A DNA stretch of 64,000 nt from Adiantum capillus-veneris (lineage: Eukaryota > Streptophyta > Polypodiopsida > Polypodiales > Pteridaceae), in contig CM043952.1 of the NCBI GenBank assembly GCA_014529385.2, positions 59,112,119 to 59,176,118 on the forward strand. Direction: 5' to 3'. How positions within the stretch are numbered: position 1 is the stretch's first letter; each line of letters opens with the position of its first letter. The translations under genes were made by a program, and so were the position numbers. Positions 61,969-64,000 of the stretch are shown here, one piece after another. A model generated the notes under the pieces. That model was not told the origin of the DNA. It searched no databases and saw only the letters and a program-made list of their open reading frames with translations.

Positions 61969-64000
61969 TGGAATACTTTGTACTCGGATGTCTTCAGTGA
62001 CAAAAACCCTCTTAAAATTCCAATAATTCATTTAGAATTATTTTTCCTTGGTGTTCCAACGGAGAAAACCCTCTCACTTATAAATCCAATAATTCATTTA
62101 GAATTATTTTTCTGTCAGATAAAGCCAATTTAGCAACATCCCTCTCACTTATAAACAATTGTCCTCAACTGTAGAGGTCCAACTGAACTGCCGGGGAGAA
62201 ATCGGAAAGATTCCAAATCTTGCTCAATGGTGAGTTGAGCGGGTCCTTTTTTAAAAATTAAATTAAGCAAAAGTTCAATAATTCAATACTTACCTTACCG
62301 GTTCATGTCGTTCCTCTAGTACCTCGAGGATATCCTTCACCATTCATCAAACTTACGAGCCATGTAAGAACTCGTTATTCGCGTCTTTCCGAGAATCTGT
62401 TAACTCAATTCCACCTTCTCAATCCTGAGAAGAATAATCCTCCTAAAAATCAATTTAGGTCTATGTCCTTGCGCATAACCTTGTCTATTAGTCCTGAGGA
62501 TATTAAACCTCTTCTGTCCTCTCGCATAGGGTATGTCAAGAGCATTAAGCTCATGTGAATCTTCCTGTGGTAGACAAAGTGTGCCATCTTACAACGGTTC
62601 CAATCCGAAGATTCCTTGTGCACTTCCTTCCAATCTTTTCCTCCTGCGAGTTATTACCACCAACAGTGTTTTCTAGACGCCCATTAGAGTCTCTTCCTTA
62701 CATTTCAAAAAAAAAAAAACTGATTCACCTTGCGAGCATCAACGACGCCTTGCCAAATCTCAGGCAGATAGGATTCCAGCCATAGCATTTTCTGAATGTA
62801 CGTTCAAACCCGGTTCACAATATAGCGAACCCTCTTTGATTCTCATGGATGTTCTCCCAATTGTAATTCTTACCATTTTGAAACGGTTGGCAAACTATAT
62901 TCTTACGAACTTAATAGTTCGAATTTATTCCAGCAGCGTGTAAATGCTACTTGACCTGCTCATGGAGAAACATATACCGCAACCAAAAGTTGCTTCTGTA
63001 ATGGTAAAAGCGTACTCAATGATCAACGATCATCAGAAAACCTCTTCTCCGAAGAGACTCAAAGTCCTTCTACGGAACACATCTCAAATAGATATTTTCG
63101 TATCGGAATATCCTTGCGCGCAAAAAGGCGCTCAAGAGAGTATAACAAACTCCCGTCCCGTTTGTGAAAAGTAAGTTGGTTCATCTCATTCCGTTCAGCA
63201 AGAAAAAATTCGTTTGGTAGATGACCCACCTTAGCACAGGTCTGCATCTTCGTGTGTTATCCATGTACCCAAAGGTGTACCTAAGTTTCAGTGAGCCTGG
63301 GAAATTACCTTCCCTTCGTAAGATCCTTAGAGCGAAGATGCTCAACCTGACGATCCCTTGGCTCAATCTCAGAGCAAAACCCGCTCATCAAATAAACTTA
63401 CGATTTTATTCCTTGGATTCCTTGATCATAGGCCGTAGTCGTCGCTTGTTCCTTCCCTCGTAAAGAGAGTATTCCTTCATTTGTGCGAAAAGCACTACTA
63501 TATCTTCCCTTACCGGGTAAGGGGTGTGGGCTTAAAGAGTACTCAAGCTTCATGAAAGCTTTTCTTTGCTTGAAAGCTCAGAATGGTTCCTTCATAATTT
63601 CCTACCCGCAGTAGCAGGTAATTTGTTGGAGAACTACCGGATACTAGATCAATCATGGACCTTCCAGATGGTTAAGCAAAGCAGTTCATCGTATAAAACA
63701 ATGTTCTAACTCAACCTTACTCTCATAAACACTCGAGAGTGATTGTCTTGGTTAGACACGTGCATATCTCGTGCATAAAAGCAATACGCAGTTGATGAGT
63801 TCCTCAAAGATTTAACTTTGATCAAAGACCTGCCCTCTCACTTAAAGTTTTGAGGGTCTTCTATTCAAAAACTCAGGAGTTAGATTGAATTCCCTTACTT
63901 CAAACTTTCTCCGGATAGCAATGTATCCTTCGAGGAGAGGTAACAAAAATTCGTTTTTTTTTGTGTTCAATGGTTCTCGTCCCACTGCGGGGATTGTATT
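61969..64000. other. unidentified AT-rich sequence
   Basis: No domain is recognised on either strand. CCAATAATTCATTTAGAATT is repeated at 62019 and 62086, each after an AAAACCCTCT phrase. Minus-strand frames at 63059-63366 are open (FFLAERNEMNQLTFHKRDGS) but short and unmatched. The region may belong to an element that extends beyond the window. Confidence 0.3.

Noticed and set aside
63059-63366. Minus-strand frames as a retroviral or caulimovirus-like fragment
   Set aside because: No protease, RT or movement-protein motif is visible; the frames are short and AT-rich.
1-64000. CRISPR arrays, bacterial operons, ribosomal RNA or complete tRNA genes
   Set aside because: None seen. The introns, chromodomain retrotransposons and hAT genes point to a plant nuclear genome.

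Overview
This window looks like nuclear DNA of a land plant with a large, repeat-packed genome. A seed-free vascular plant such as a fern is my guess, but nothing in the sequence proves the lineage. Almost everything recognisable is transposable element, and the insertions are nested: plant-type Ty1/copia elements, Ty3/gypsy chromoviruses with a C-terminal chromodomain, other gypsy families, one hAT DNA transposon with introns, and one short non-autonomous hAT-like element. Long CT/GA microsatellites and C-tracts recur. The only non-transposon gene I recognise is the first two exons of a reticulon-like (RTNLB) gene at about 13 kb.

Layout. 0.75-7.9 kb: a decayed gypsy-like gag on the minus strand, split by a copia element (Copia-1, 2677-7609, target duplication TATCG). 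8-12.8 kb: mostly unrecognised sequence, microsatellites and a 99-bp tandem repeat. 12.8-15.6 kb: the reticulon-like exons and some doubtful exon-like segments. 15.6-24.3 kb: a gypsy element (Gyp-IR) present as two arms of about 3.15 kb in inverted orientation around a 0.68-kb spacer, followed by an integrase scrap and a third copy of its leader. 24.3-33.8 kb: a gag-protease retroelement family (GagPro) in both orientations, one copy split by hAT-1 (25060-28685, 8-bp duplication CCTCTAGG). 33.8-44.3 kb: another minus-strand gypsy relic split by hAT-N1 (33962-34715, duplication GGACAAAC) and by Chromo-1 (35160-43860, duplication CACTA). Chromo-1 has 1478-bp LTRs that look identical and one uninterrupted 1687-residue polyprotein.

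45-61 kb: LTR pieces of a third chromovirus (Chromo-3) surround Chromo-2 (46412-58281, duplication AGCAT). Chromo-2 carries Copia-2 (51877-57175, minus strand, duplication CTCCG) in its 3' untranslated tail. The order of insertion is therefore readable: Chromo-3, an unidentified insert, Chromo-2, then Copia-2. 61-64 kb: unidentified sequence with an array of four bulged hairpins whose paired bases change together.

The retroelement genes would act together as reverse-transcribing elements: Gag particle, protease, RT/RNase H and integrase, with the chromodomain probably directing integration to marked chromatin. Only Chromo-1 looks able to supply all of these. Copia-2 has just two in-frame stops. 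The other elements are relics, and several of the stops are tryptophan or glutamine codons changed by single transitions, as expected of methylated, silenced DNA.
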